Positions 16,966 through 25,074 of a stretch of DNA of 64,000 nucleotides are shown piece by piece. The notes below the pieces were generated by a model. That model was not told the DNA's origin, made no database searches, and saw only the letters and a list, made by a program, of their open reading frames with translations. Numbering within the stretch: the stretch's first letter is position 1; the number at the start of each line of letters is the position of its first letter. The DNA lies in assembly GCF_004053875.1 (NCBI RefSeq), contig NZ_SBIP01000007.1, positions 1 to 64,000 of the forward strand, given 5' to 3'. The stretch comes from Neorhizobium lilium (GTDB lineage Bacteria; Pseudomonadota; Alphaproteobacteria; Rhizobiales; Rhizobiaceae). The position numbers and the translations under genes are program-made.

Positions 16966-19388
16966 GCGCCAAGCACTACCTTGGCGCAGAGACCCTCCGG
17001 CTCGACGGAGGCTGGTCCCTGCTCGTGTGCGAACCGGATGCCTACGCACTCCCAAGCGCGCTACCGGCCGAGGCAGGCTCGATTCCGGCGCTCGTGCCCG
17101 GTACGGCAGCATCTGCACTGCAGGCGGCAGGCCTGTTCGACCGCGATGCTCCCGTGCCGCTGATCGACAAGGATATCTGGTACGAACGATCGCTATCGGA
17201 CGAAACGCCTGGTCCAGCTATCCTTCGGCTGGAGGGGCTGGCGACGATTGCGGAAATCTTCCTGGACGATGCGCTGATCCTCTCGTCGGACAGCATGTTC
17301 GAGGCTCATGACATACCGGTTGCATTGACGGGCAGCGGGACCCTGTCGATCTGCTTTCGGGCCCTGAAGCCGCATCTGGAGCGAAGCGGACCGCGTGCGC
17401 GTTGGCGGCCGCGGCTGATGAACAACCAGGGCATTCGCCTGATCCGCATGACGGCGCTTGGCTTCATGCCGGGATGGGCGCCGGAAATCCAAGCCGGCGG
17501 TCCCTGGCGACCCATCACCCTGATCCGACCGCGCAAGCACACGCTCTGCGATCTTTCCCTGTCCGCCCATCTCGAGGGCGGCACGGGTCGGCTTGCCGTG
17601 CGGTTTGCCTATGAAGGCTCCGCAAGCAGCCTGCGACTTGCCTGCGGCGGGATCGAGGCAGGTTTCAGCGCAAGCGACGGCATCCATTCGGCCGAGCTTC
17701 GGCTGCCGGATGTAAAACCCTGGTGGCCACATACCCATGGCGCGCCGGACCTCTACGAGGTGACGCTACGCGTGGACGGGGAGGATTTTCCTCTCGCCCG
17801 CACCGGCTTCCGCAGCCTCTCGGTAGATCGGGGAGCCGACGGCAACGATTTTGCCGTCATCGTCAACGGCGAAAAAATCTTCTGTCGCGGCGCCGTCTGG
17901 ACAAGCGCCGACATTGCGGGGCTGCCCGGCGACCGTGCCGACTACAAGCCTTGGCTAGAACTCGCGAAAGACGCGGGCATGAACATGATCCGTGTGCCAG
18001 GGATCGGCGTCTACGAAAGCCCCGACTTCTTCGCACTCTGCGACGAGCTGGGCATCATGGTCTGGCAGGACTTCATGTTCGCCAATTTCGATTACCCGGT
18101 CGCCGACCCCGGCTTCGTGATTCACGTGAAATCGGAAGTCGCTCAGTTCTTGCAGAAGACGCAGGTCTCGCCATCGCTGGCGATCCTGTGTGGCGGCAGC
18201 GAAATCTATCAGCAGGGCGCCATGCTTGGCCTGCCGGAAGGCATCTGGAAAGGACCACTCTGCGAGGAACTGCTGCGCGGCCTGGCGCAGGAGCATCGGC
18301 CGGACCTCCCTTATGTCGCCAATTCCCCATCCGGCGGACACCTGCCCTTCTACCCCAATGCGGGCGTGGCCCATTACTACGGCGTTGGCGGCTATATGCG
18401 TTCCCTGGACGATGCGCGCCGCGCCAACATCCGCTTCGCCGCCGAATGCCTTGCCTTTTCCAACCTCTCCGATGCGGACACGCTTGCCGGAGGCAAGGCC
18501 AGCATTCCTCGCGACCCAGGCGCAGACTGGGATTTCGAGGATGTGCGCGACCACTATCTCCGCGAGCTTTATGGGGTGGACCCCTCGCATCTCCGCAATA
18601 CTGATTTCAAGCGCTATCTGGCGCTATCCCGCGCCGTCACCGGCGAGGTCATGGAAGCGACCTTTGCCGAATGGCGACGGCCCGGTTCGACCTGCAACGG
18701 TGCGCTGACATTCACTTTTCAGGATGTCATGCCTGGACCGGGCTGGGGCGTGGTGGACGTTGACGGGCGGCCCAAGCCTGCCTGGTACGCCCTGAAGCGT
18801 GCCTTCCGCCCGCTACAGGTCGTGCTTGCCGATGAAGGCACCAATGGGCTCGACATCCACCTGCTGAACGAGACATCGGAGGCGGTGCCGGTGCGCCTTG
18901 AACTCGTCTGCCTCCGTCAGGGCCGCATGCCGGTGGTGAGCGGACAACGCGACCTGGTGCTCGCGCCCCGGAGCAGCGAAAGCATCGCCAGCGTGGAACT
19001 GTTCGGCGCCTTCTTCGACACCAATTACGCCTATCGCTTCGGTCCGCCTTCCCATGACGTGACGGTTGCCCGATTGATGAGCGCCGATGGCGGGAGCATC
19101 CTGGCGGAAGCTTTCCATTTCCCGCTGGGGCGCACCCAGGCCACCCATGACCCGAACATCAGAGTGATGCGGCGCGAAAGCGAAGACGGCACCTGGCTGG
19201 AGCTTTCAACGGACGTGTTCGCGCAATCCGTCAGCATCGACTGCCCCGGCTATCGCCCATCGGACAATAGCTTCCACCTCGCGCCCGGCATCACGAAGAT
19301 GATCTGCCTCGCACCCTTGACCGGCACGCCGCCCAGGCCCGCAGGTTCCATTCGTGCGATTGGCAGCAAGCAACCAGCGGCTTTCTGA
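16962..19388 (+). CDS. glycoside hydrolase family 2 protein, beta-mannosidase-like
   Basis: 808 residues, no signal peptide, so probably cytoplasmic. Domain order: sugar-binding domain (about 10-185), immunoglobulin-like domain (190-285), TIM barrel (290-600) and C-terminal beta domains. GIMVWQDFMFANFDYP is a beta-mannosidase-type signature. Probable acid/base is Glu414 in CGGSEIYQQG, where usual mannosidases have GNNE; the probable nucleophile is Glu495 in FAAECLAFSN. Sugar specificity is uncertain because both catalytic segments diverge from characterised enzymes. GTG 16962 overlaps the DUF1839 stop, placing it firmly in the carrier-protein operon. Confidence 0.85.
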   Translation: MSAKHYLGAETLRLDGGWSLLVCEPDAYALPSALPAEAGSIPALVPGTAASALQAAGLFDRDAPVPLIDKDIWYERSLSDETPGPAILRLEGLATIAEIFLDDALILSSDSMFEAHDIPVALTGSGTLSICFRALKPHLERSGPRARWRPRLMNNQGIRLIRMTALGFMPGWAPEIQAGGPWRPITLIRPRKHTLCDLSLSAHLEGGTGRLAVRFAYEGSASSLRLACGGIEAGFSASDGIHSAELRLPDVKPWWPHTHGAPDLYEVTLRVDGEDFPLARTGFRSLSVDRGADGNDFAVIVNGEKIFCRGAVWTSADIAGLPGDRADYKPWLELAKDAGMNMIRVPGIGVYESPDFFALCDELGIMVWQDFMFANFDYPVADPGFVIHVKSEVAQFLQKTQVSPSLAILCGGSEIYQQGAMLGLPEGIWKGPLCEELLRGLAQEHRPDLPYVANSPSGGHLPFYPNAGVAHYYGVGGYMRSLDDARRANIRFAAECLAFSNLSDADTLAGGKASIPRDPGADWDFEDVRDHYLRELYGVDPSHLRNTDFKRYLALSRAVTGEVMEATFAEWRRPGSTCNGALTFTFQDVMPGPGWGVVDVDGRPKPAWYALKRAFRPLQVVLADEGTNGLDIHLLNETSEAVPVRLELVCLRQGRMPVVSGQRDLVLAPRSSESIASVELFGAFFDTNYAYRFGPPSHDVTVARLMSADGGSILAEAFHFPLGRTQATHDPNIRVMRRESEDGTWLELSTDVFAQSVSIDCPGYRPSDNSFHLAPGITKMICLAPLTGTPPRPAGSIRAIGSKQPAAF

Positions 19389-19393
19389 GCCGG

Positions 19394-20443
19394 TCAGCGG
19401 CCGCAGGTCGCATGTTCGCCGAAGATCTGCGAAAGCGTCTGCATCTGGGGACGGTCCCCACCCTTGACGGGCTGGATATTAAGCGGTTCGTCCGGCTTCC
19501 ACCAGTCTCCGGCCGCCCAATAGGACCAGCCGAGCCAGACATCGGGCGCCTGCTCTACGGCTGACACCATTTGCGCCAAGGCAGGCTGGCAGGCGGCTGC
19601 CATGGGCACCGCGAATTCTCCAAGGAATGCCCGACGTCCGTTGCTGCGAAGCCAGTCGGAAAAATCGCCGATCGCCTTCACCGCATCAGCAGCCCGCGAG
19701 CATTCGTCATTCTTGCCGGAAAAATCCGTATCCAGATACTGGTGAACTTCATAGGCAAAATTACCCGCAGGGTCGGCCACATCGAGCATCACCGACGCAT
19801 TGGGCGTTCCGTAATCTCCCTTGAACCAGCTATGCGCTCCGGTCCAAGCCGTCCCCGGCACGAGGACGAGGTTCCGAGCACCCGTCTGCCGAATAGCCGC
19901 AATCGCACTGTTGGCCGCCGACAGCCAGTCTTCTGCGCCAATCTCGTAAGGTTCGTTCATGAGGCCGAAAATGACGTCGTTGCGGCCCGCGAAAAGGCTG
20001 GCCAGCCTGCGCCAGAAATCGGTGAAAGCGCTCTGCGGCACCTCATCCGATCCGATCAGGTTGTCATTGTAGCGGGCATAATTATGGGGATCGAGAATGA
20101 CCACCATGCCTTTCGTGCGCATCCCATCCACCGACTGGACGAGCCGCTTCGCTTCCGCCGCATTGAAATCCTTGTAGAGCCTGGGTTGCAATCTCTCCCA
20201 GAGAAAGGGCAGGCGCGCGGATTTAAATCCTTTGTCGATGAAGTAGGCCACCGTCTGGGCGCTGGGGTAGGTGTAGCCCTTCCCATAGGCCTGGCCCGGC
20301 TTGCCGAATTCCGCCCCGGCAAGATTGATGCCGCGCAGGCATGCCTGATCGGCCATGACGGGTTGCGCCATCAAGGTTGCCGCGCCAAGCGCCGTCAACA
20401 TTTGTCTCCTGATGACGGAACCCCATCCATGATGTTTCTTCAC
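19394..20443 (-). CDS. secreted GH5 endoglucanase-like glycosidase
   Basis: 349 residues from GTG 20443, chosen because GGAGG lies 4 bases upstream and the product then begins with a signal peptide (VIRRQMLTALGAATLMAQPVMA, cleaved near residue 31); a twin-Arg-like pair is present. The catalytic barrel shows RGINLAGAEFG, then MNEP with Glu164 as acid/base and FLGEFAVP with Glu276 as nucleophile, and a conserved HQYLD. Family GH5 members cut beta-1,4-glucans or related chains, in the periplasm or outside. It is convergent with the GH2 gene, 5 bases apart, so it may act on the same glycan, though it is not in the operon. Confidence 0.9.
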   Translation of the reverse strand: MKKHHGWGSVIRRQMLTALGAATLMAQPVMADQACLRGINLAGAEFGKPGQAYGKGYTYPSAQTVAYFIDKGFKSARLPFLWERLQPRLYKDFNAAEAKRLVQSVDGMRTKGMVVILDPHNYARYNDNLIGSDEVPQSAFTDFWRRLASLFAGRNDVIFGLMNEPYEIGAEDWLSAANSAIAAIRQTGARNLVLVPGTAWTGAHSWFKGDYGTPNASVMLDVADPAGNFAYEVHQYLDTDFSGKNDECSRAADAVKAIGDFSDWLRSNGRRAFLGEFAVPMAAACQPALAQMVSAVEQAPDVWLGWSYWAAGDWWKPDEPLNIQPVKGGDRPQMQTLSQIFGEHATCGR

Positions 20444-20746
20444 CTCTTCCTCCACAATCACCGCTCCAAGCTGTAACAGATGCCGACAAAAAACTCCTAC
20501 CCCTGCATGATCGCTGTTGCGGCGGTGATAAACGCATGAAAGACGCAAAGGGAACGGAATTTTGTCAAGTCATCCCTAAGCTTGCCATCAAACTCTGAGC
20601 AGAAAACGGAGTTGCGGAGCAGGCTCTGTACACATAATTTTGATGAGATGAGTGGAATGCCGATTTGTTGCGTTATTCAGATGCTGAATACGCTGCAATA
20701 GCTCCACCATGTATACAAGACGCAGTTCATGCCGAAAGGGCGAGAG
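20444..20746. other. divergent intergenic region between the GH5 gene and purU
   Basis: About 300 bases with no supported gene. It is richer in A and T around 20560-20700 and must hold the two divergent promoters, but I cannot assign boxes with confidence. No riboswitch or RNA gene recognised. Confidence 0.5.
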
Positions 20747-21631
20747 ATGAAGAACTATGTGCTGACGGTGACATGCAGGTCGACCCGTGGGATCGTGGCC
20801 GCCATTTCTGGCTTCCTTGCGGAAAAGGGCTGCAACATCATCGACAGTTCGCAGTTCGATGACCTCGACACCGGCAAATTCTTCATGCGCGTCAGCTTCA
20901 TCTCCGAGGAGACCGCCGATCGCGCCCTGTTGACCGAAGGCTTCGCGGCGATCGCCGAAAAGTTTTCCATGGAGTGGGACATCTTCGACGGGCAGGACCG
21001 GATGAAGGTGCTGCTGATGGTCTCGCGCTTCGGCCACTGCCTGAACGATCTGCTCTACCGCTGGCGAATCGGCGCGTTGCCGATTGACATCGTCGGCGTC
21101 GTTTCCAACCATTTCGAGTACCAGAAACTGGTGGTCAACGACGACATTCCCTTCCACCACATCAAGGTGACGAAGGACAACAAGCCCCAGGCCGAGGCAC
21201 AACTGCTGGAAGTGGTCGAATCGAGCGGTGCCGAACTGATCGTGCTCGCTCGCTACATGCAGGTGCTGTCGGACCAGCTCTGCTCGAAAATGTCGGGCAA
21301 GATCATCAATATCCACCATTCCTTCCTGCCGAGCTTCAAGGGCGCCAACCCCTACAAGCAGGCCTATCAGCGCGGCGTGAAGCTGATCGGCGCGACGGCG
21401 CACTATGTGACGGGCGATCTGGACGAAGGCCCGATCATCGAGCAGGATACGGTTCGCATCACCCATGCTCAATCGCCGGACGACTACGTTTCACTTGGCC
21501 GCGACGTGGAGAGCCAGGTATTGGCCCGCGCCATTCATGCCCACATCCATCATCGCACCTTCATCAACGGCAACCGCACCGTGGTTTTCCCGCCAAGCCC
21601 AGGCAGCTATGCCTCTGAACGCATGGGCTGA
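20747..21631 (+). CDS. purU: formyltetrahydrofolate deformylase
   Basis: Hydrolyses 10-formyl-THF to THF and formate, balancing one-carbon pools. 294 residues. The N-terminal ACT domain begins YVLTVTCRSTRGIVAAISGFL; the C-terminal formyltransferase-fold domain has the hallmarks RMKVLLMVSRFGHCLNDLLY, the catalytic-site IHHSFLPSFKGANPY and the Asp in VTGDLDEGPIIEQ. ATG 20747 follows AAAGGGCGAGAG, a usable ribosome site. A strong terminator follows, so it appears to be monocistronic. Confidence 0.97.
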   Translation: MKNYVLTVTCRSTRGIVAAISGFLAEKGCNIIDSSQFDDLDTGKFFMRVSFISEETADRALLTEGFAAIAEKFSMEWDIFDGQDRMKVLLMVSRFGHCLNDLLYRWRIGALPIDIVGVVSNHFEYQKLVVNDDIPFHHIKVTKDNKPQAEAQLLEVVESSGAELIVLARYMQVLSDQLCSKMSGKIINIHHSFLPSFKGANPYKQAYQRGVKLIGATAHYVTGDLDEGPIIEQDTVRITHAQSPDDYVSLGRDVESQVLARAIHAHIHHRTFINGNRTVVFPPSPGSYASERMG

Positions 21632-21656
21632 GGATAAAGAAAAGGTCGATAACCTG

Positions 21657-21684
21657 AAGCCGGGGAACACCCCGGCTTTTCTGT
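21657..21684 (+). terminator. Rho-independent terminator of purU
   Basis: Stem AAGCCGGGG/CCCCGGCTT with an AACA loop, followed by TTCTGTTT, 25 bases after the purU stop. Confidence 0.85.
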
Positions 21685-22145
21685 TTGCTTCATCAGACGG
21701 CAATCCTCCCCTCGAACGCAGGGGCAATCCTGGCTGCGCTGAAGTCACGAAAACTTCACATCCGGCGTCTTGTTCGGGGCCGATCGCCACCCAATATCTG
21801 GCTCGGCTGCAAGACAGGCATAGGCGAATGAAATTTCACATTTCTGCCGCCTTCCTGTCATCAGTCAGAAAAAAATTCCATATAGATGGATATTCGTTGA
21901 TCCATTTGCTGGAATCACATAGAGACCATCATCGTTCCGCCGAGCCCATTTGGCCGGTGCCGCGCAACGCCAACAGGGAGAGTGACATGTCTGATGAATT
22001 TATCGTCTCCGCCCGATACGCGAGCGCGATTGCAATGATCGGCACGGATCGCTGCTCCCTTCCGTGCTGTCGAATGTAACCCTTCAGTTCACGTTCCTGA
22101 AATTCATTCGCCAGAGCTGCACAGCAGCCATAGCGGGAGTCTGCC
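21685..22145. other. intergenic region with an A+T-rich promoter-like stretch
   Basis: About 460 bases. The part from 21830 to 21920 is A+T rich and probably promotes the small genes that follow. Within it only one small reading frame with a ribosome site is visible (21987-22079). I recognise no structured RNA. Confidence 0.4.
21987..22079 (+). CDS. possible 30-residue small protein
   Basis: ATG 21987 is preceded by CAGGGAGAG at a good ribosome-site distance, and the frame runs 30 codons to TAA. The product starts MSDEFIVSARYASAIAM and ends with several Cys. No family recognised. The ribosome site is the only positive evidence; it could be a leader peptide for the next gene or noise. Confidence 0.3.
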   Translation: MSDEFIVSARYASAIAMIGTDRCSLPCCRM

Positions 22146-22343
22146 ATGCAGAAGCAAGTTATCGAATTCGGCGGCGAGCCCGTCGGTATCGTCGTTCCAG
22201 ATCAAGACCGGTTGAAATTCATTGCCGTGAAGTTCCACGTGATCGATCTCGACGAGCAGCGTTTCGACACGCCCGACGAGGTGCGTCTTGCCATTCGCGA
22301 TCTCGTGCGGGCGCGCAACACCGCGCCCAGCACACACGTATAG
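22146..22343 (+). CDS. conserved small hypothetical protein
   Basis: 65 residues, acidic and basic patches mixed, no signal or membrane segment. It resembles a short hypothetical protein I recall in other Rhizobiaceae (GGEPVGIVVPDQDRLKFIAVKFHVIDLD), but no function is known. A Rho-independent terminator 25 bases after the stop supports a real transcript ending here. Confidence 0.6.
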   Translation: MQKQVIEFGGEPVGIVVPDQDRLKFIAVKFHVIDLDEQRFDTPDEVRLAIRDLVRARNTAPSTHV

Positions 22344-22367
22344 TCACGATCCGAAACCTTAAGAAGA

Positions 22368-22396
22368 GCCGTCCGGCTTCATTCGGGCGGCTTTTT
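22368..22396 (+). terminator. Rho-independent terminator after the small hypothetical gene
   Basis: Stem GCCGTCCG/CGGGCGGC (one G-T pair) with an eight-base loop, followed by five T. Confidence 0.8.
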
Positions 22397-22411
22397 CATG
22401 CTTGAAGCTGG

Positions 22412-22648
22412 TCAGAAAGCGGTGAAAGTGATGGTCGTGAGCGAGCGCTCTATGCCCGGAATGCAGGCGATCTTCTCGTTGACGAAGCGGCCGATTTCCT
22501 CACCCTCGCTGATATAGACCTTGAGAAGCAGGTCCCACTCACCACTGGTGGAATAAATCTCGGAGACGAGCTCGGTCTTATAGATCGCGTCCGCAACCTC
22601 ATAGGTCTGGCCGGGTTTGCACCGCAATTGCAGGAAAATGGGCTTCAT
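22412..22648 (-). CDS. stand-alone Lrp/AsnC ligand-binding (RAM) domain protein
   Basis: 78 residues made only of the alpha/beta RAM domain of Lrp/AsnC regulators, with no DNA-binding helix-turn-helix. It has the beta-alpha-beta-beta-alpha-beta pattern starting MKPIFLQLRCKPGQTYEVADAI, with SGEWDLLLKVY matching the conserved G-x-yD-y/l segment. Such proteins form ring-like oligomers that bind amino acids or modulate full-length Lrp proteins. The neighbouring LysR gene is in the same direction, 66 bases upstream, so they may be co-transcribed. The ligand is unknown. Confidence 0.85.
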   Translation of the reverse strand: MKPIFLQLRCKPGQTYEVADAIYKTELVSEIYSTSGEWDLLLKVYISEGEEIGRFVNEKIACIPGIERSLTTITFTAF

Positions 22649-22714
22649 GGATCTCTTCCGCCAATAGACCGCACTGGCGATCGGGAGGGTGACGAGCGAC
22701 TATTGGCCCAAGCG

Positions 22715-23623
22715 TCAGGCTTGCGCAAGCCGCTCCGATTCGAACTCGCCAGCCATCCACCCGCGAAAGGCTGCGAGCGGCGAATATGTCACCCGATCCG
22801 GTGGATAGACCAAGTGATATTGCCCCGTCTGCATGACCTCGGCTTGAACCGCCGGCACGAGGAGGCCCTGCTGCAGTTCCCGACCGATCAGAAAACGCGG
22901 GAGCAGCGCCGCGCCAAGGCCCGCCGCGGCCCCCTCGACCATGGTCCCGAATTGATCGAACAGCATGCCGTGCAGCGCTTCCACGGGCACATCCTGCCTG
23001 GCGAACCATAGTTCCCAGGCATCCGGCCGTGTGTTGAGATGCAGGAGCGGCGCCCGGCGCAGATCGGTTGCAGCCGCAAGTCCATGCCTCTCCTTGAAGG
23101 CTGGACTACAGGCCGGCACGACCTCCTCGTCCATGAGGAAATCCATCGAAGCACCCGGCCATCGGGCCGCGCCGAAATGAATGGCGGCATCCAGCGTGTC
23201 GAAGCGAAAATCGAACGGCTCCAGCCGGGTGACGAGGTTGAGGACCACATCCGGATGCGCATGGAGGAAGCGACCAATGCGCGGCGTCAGCCAGCGCGTG
23301 CCGAAAAACGGTAGGACGCCCAGGTTGAGCGTACCGCCAGCCGGATTGGCTCGTAGGTTCAGCGAGGCATTGGAGATGCGTCGCAATGCTTCGCGAACTT
23401 CACGGGCATAAGTGTCGCCAGCCGGCGTAAGGCGGATGGTCTGCCGCTCGCGCAGGAAGAGCCCCACGCCAAGCTGCCGCTCCAGCGCCGAGATCTGACG
23501 GCTGACGGCGCTTTGGGTGAGGCCAAGTTCGTTGGCAGCCGCGGTGACGCTGCCCGTTCGGGCCGCCGCTTCGAAGGCCGCAAGCAGGGAAAAGGAAGGC
23601 AGGAAGCGCCGCGGAGGCAGCAT
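22715..23623 (-). CDS. LysR family regulator (GcvA-like), probable regulator of amaA-amaB
   Basis: 302 residues. The winged helix-turn-helix is at about 8-66 (FSLLAAFEAAARTGSVTAAANELGLTQSAVSRQ split by the recognition helix), followed by a periplasmic-binding-like effector domain. Divergent from amaA with a 98-base gap, the classic LysR layout. In Pseudomonas putida the amaA-amaB pair also has a linked LysR gene, so regulation of lysine catabolism is a reasonable inference; an effector such as pipecolate or aminoadipate is a guess. Confidence 0.9.
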   Translation of the reverse strand: MLPPRRFLPSFSLLAAFEAAARTGSVTAAANELGLTQSAVSRQISALERQLGVGLFLRERQTIRLTPAGDTYAREVREALRRISNASLNLRANPAGGTLNLGVLPFFGTRWLTPRIGRFLHAHPDVVLNLVTRLEPFDFRFDTLDAAIHFGAARWPGASMDFLMDEEVVPACSPAFKERHGLAAATDLRRAPLLHLNTRPDAWELWFARQDVPVEALHGMLFDQFGTMVEGAAAGLGAALLPRFLIGRELQQGLLVPAVQAEVMQTGQYHLVYPPDRVTYSPLAAFRGWMAGEFESERLAQA

Positions 23624-23721
23624 GTCATTCCTCCAGTGAATGACCTGTTGAGAACAAGTCGATATTCACGGGGAACGGCGACTTGTAAAGAGTTGAGACG
23701 CAATGTTCCGGACAATCGCAT

Positions 23722-25005
23722 ATGCTGAACGACGCTCGCTCCCACGGCCTCTGGGAAAAGACTGCCCCGCCTGCGCCTTTGACCCGGCGCCTGGAGGACA
23801 GCGTCTCTGCCGATGTGGTGATCGTGGGCGGCGGCTATACCGGCCTTTCGGCAGCACTTCATCTCGCGGAAGCCGGTGTGGACGTGCGCCTTCTCGAGGC
23901 GGCCGAAATCGGCTTCGGCGGCGCTGGCCGCAATGTCGGCCTGATCAATGCCGGCATGTGGGTCATGCCGGACGATTTTCCGAAACATCTTGGCGATCTC
24001 TACGGCGAGCGAGCGCTGGACCTGCTCGGCAACGGCCCCTACCTCGTGCGCGAGCTCATCGAGAAGCACGGTATCGCCTGCGAGTTCGAAAAGAGCGGAA
24101 CGCTGCATCTGGCCGTGGGGCCGCAGGGTGTGAAGGAACTGGAAGAACGGGCTCGCCAATGGCAGAAGCGCGGCGCCCCCGTCACCATATTGGATGCAGC
24201 GGAAACGGAACGCCGTGTTGGCTCGTCGGCCTATTCCGGCGCTCTTCTCGACATGCGCGCCGGCACGCTTCAACCGCTCGCCTATGCCCGCGGGCTTGCC
24301 GCGGCTGCCATCGAAGCTGGCGCGAAGCTTCATACCGGCAGCGCCGTCACCGAAACGAGCGAGGCCGAAGGCAGGAAAATCGTCCGTACGGCGACGGGCG
24401 AAGTGAAGGCTGATTGGATCATCGTCGCGACCGACGCCTACAGCACCGGGCCATGGGAAGCTGTCCGGCGGGAACAGGTGCACCTGCCCTATTTCAACCT
24501 TGCCACCGCACCGCTCAGCGATAATTTGCGCCGCTCCATCCTGGCCTCCCGGGAAGGATGTTGGGATACGAAGGACGTGCTTTCCTCCTTCCGCATGGAC
24601 CAAGCCGGCCGTCTCGTCTTCGGTTCGGTCGGCGCCTTGCGCGGCACCGGGCTCTCCGTTCACAAGAATTGGGCAAGGCGCTCGCTGAAGCGGCTCTTTC
24701 CGCAGCTGGCGGAGGTGGAATTCGAGGCCGAATGGTATGGCAAGATCGGCATGACCGACAATGCCCTGCCGCGCTTCCATACATTCGGCCGCAACGTGAT
24801 CGGCTTTTCCGGCTATAACGGCAGAGGTATTTCGCCGGGCACCAGCTTCGGCAAGGTTCTCGCCCGCCATATCCTGGGAGAGATCACCGAGGCCGATCTG
24901 CCGCTGCCGCTGACGCAGATCGAGGAGCCCGGCTTCCGGCCGATCAAGGAAGCCTATTACGAGGCCGGCGCGCAGCTTGCCCACTTGGCCGGTGAGCGCT
25001 TCTGA
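23722..25005 (+). CDS. amaA: FAD-dependent amine/amino-acid oxidase, probable L-pipecolate oxidase
   Basis: 427-residue DAO-family flavoenzyme. The dinucleotide-binding motif VVIVGGGYTGLSAALHLAEAG lies near residue 31, and the C-terminal FSGYNGRGISPGTSFGKVLA binds FAD. Sequence and neighbours fit AmaA, which oxidises L-pipecolate to piperideine-6-carboxylate in the D-lysine branch; the next gene is the matching dehydrogenase. Alternatives are gamma-glutamylputrescine oxidase-like or other amine oxidases. ATG 23722 has only a weak ribosome site. Confidence 0.8.
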   Translation: MLNDARSHGLWEKTAPPAPLTRRLEDSVSADVVIVGGGYTGLSAALHLAEAGVDVRLLEAAEIGFGGAGRNVGLINAGMWVMPDDFPKHLGDLYGERALDLLGNGPYLVRELIEKHGIACEFEKSGTLHLAVGPQGVKELEERARQWQKRGAPVTILDAAETERRVGSSAYSGALLDMRAGTLQPLAYARGLAAAAIEAGAKLHTGSAVTETSEAEGRKIVRTATGEVKADWIIVATDAYSTGPWEAVRREQVHLPYFNLATAPLSDNLRRSILASREGCWDTKDVLSSFRMDQAGRLVFGSVGALRGTGLSVHKNWARRSLKRLFPQLAEVEFEAEWYGKIGMTDNALPRFHTFGRNVIGFSGYNGRGISPGTSFGKVLARHILGEITEADLPLPLTQIEEPGFRPIKEAYYEAGAQLAHLAGERF

Positions 25006-25074
25006 CACCATTCGACGGATTGCGAAAACGCAGCCGACTTGTAGATTGACGCCCATTCGATACCGGAGACTGAC

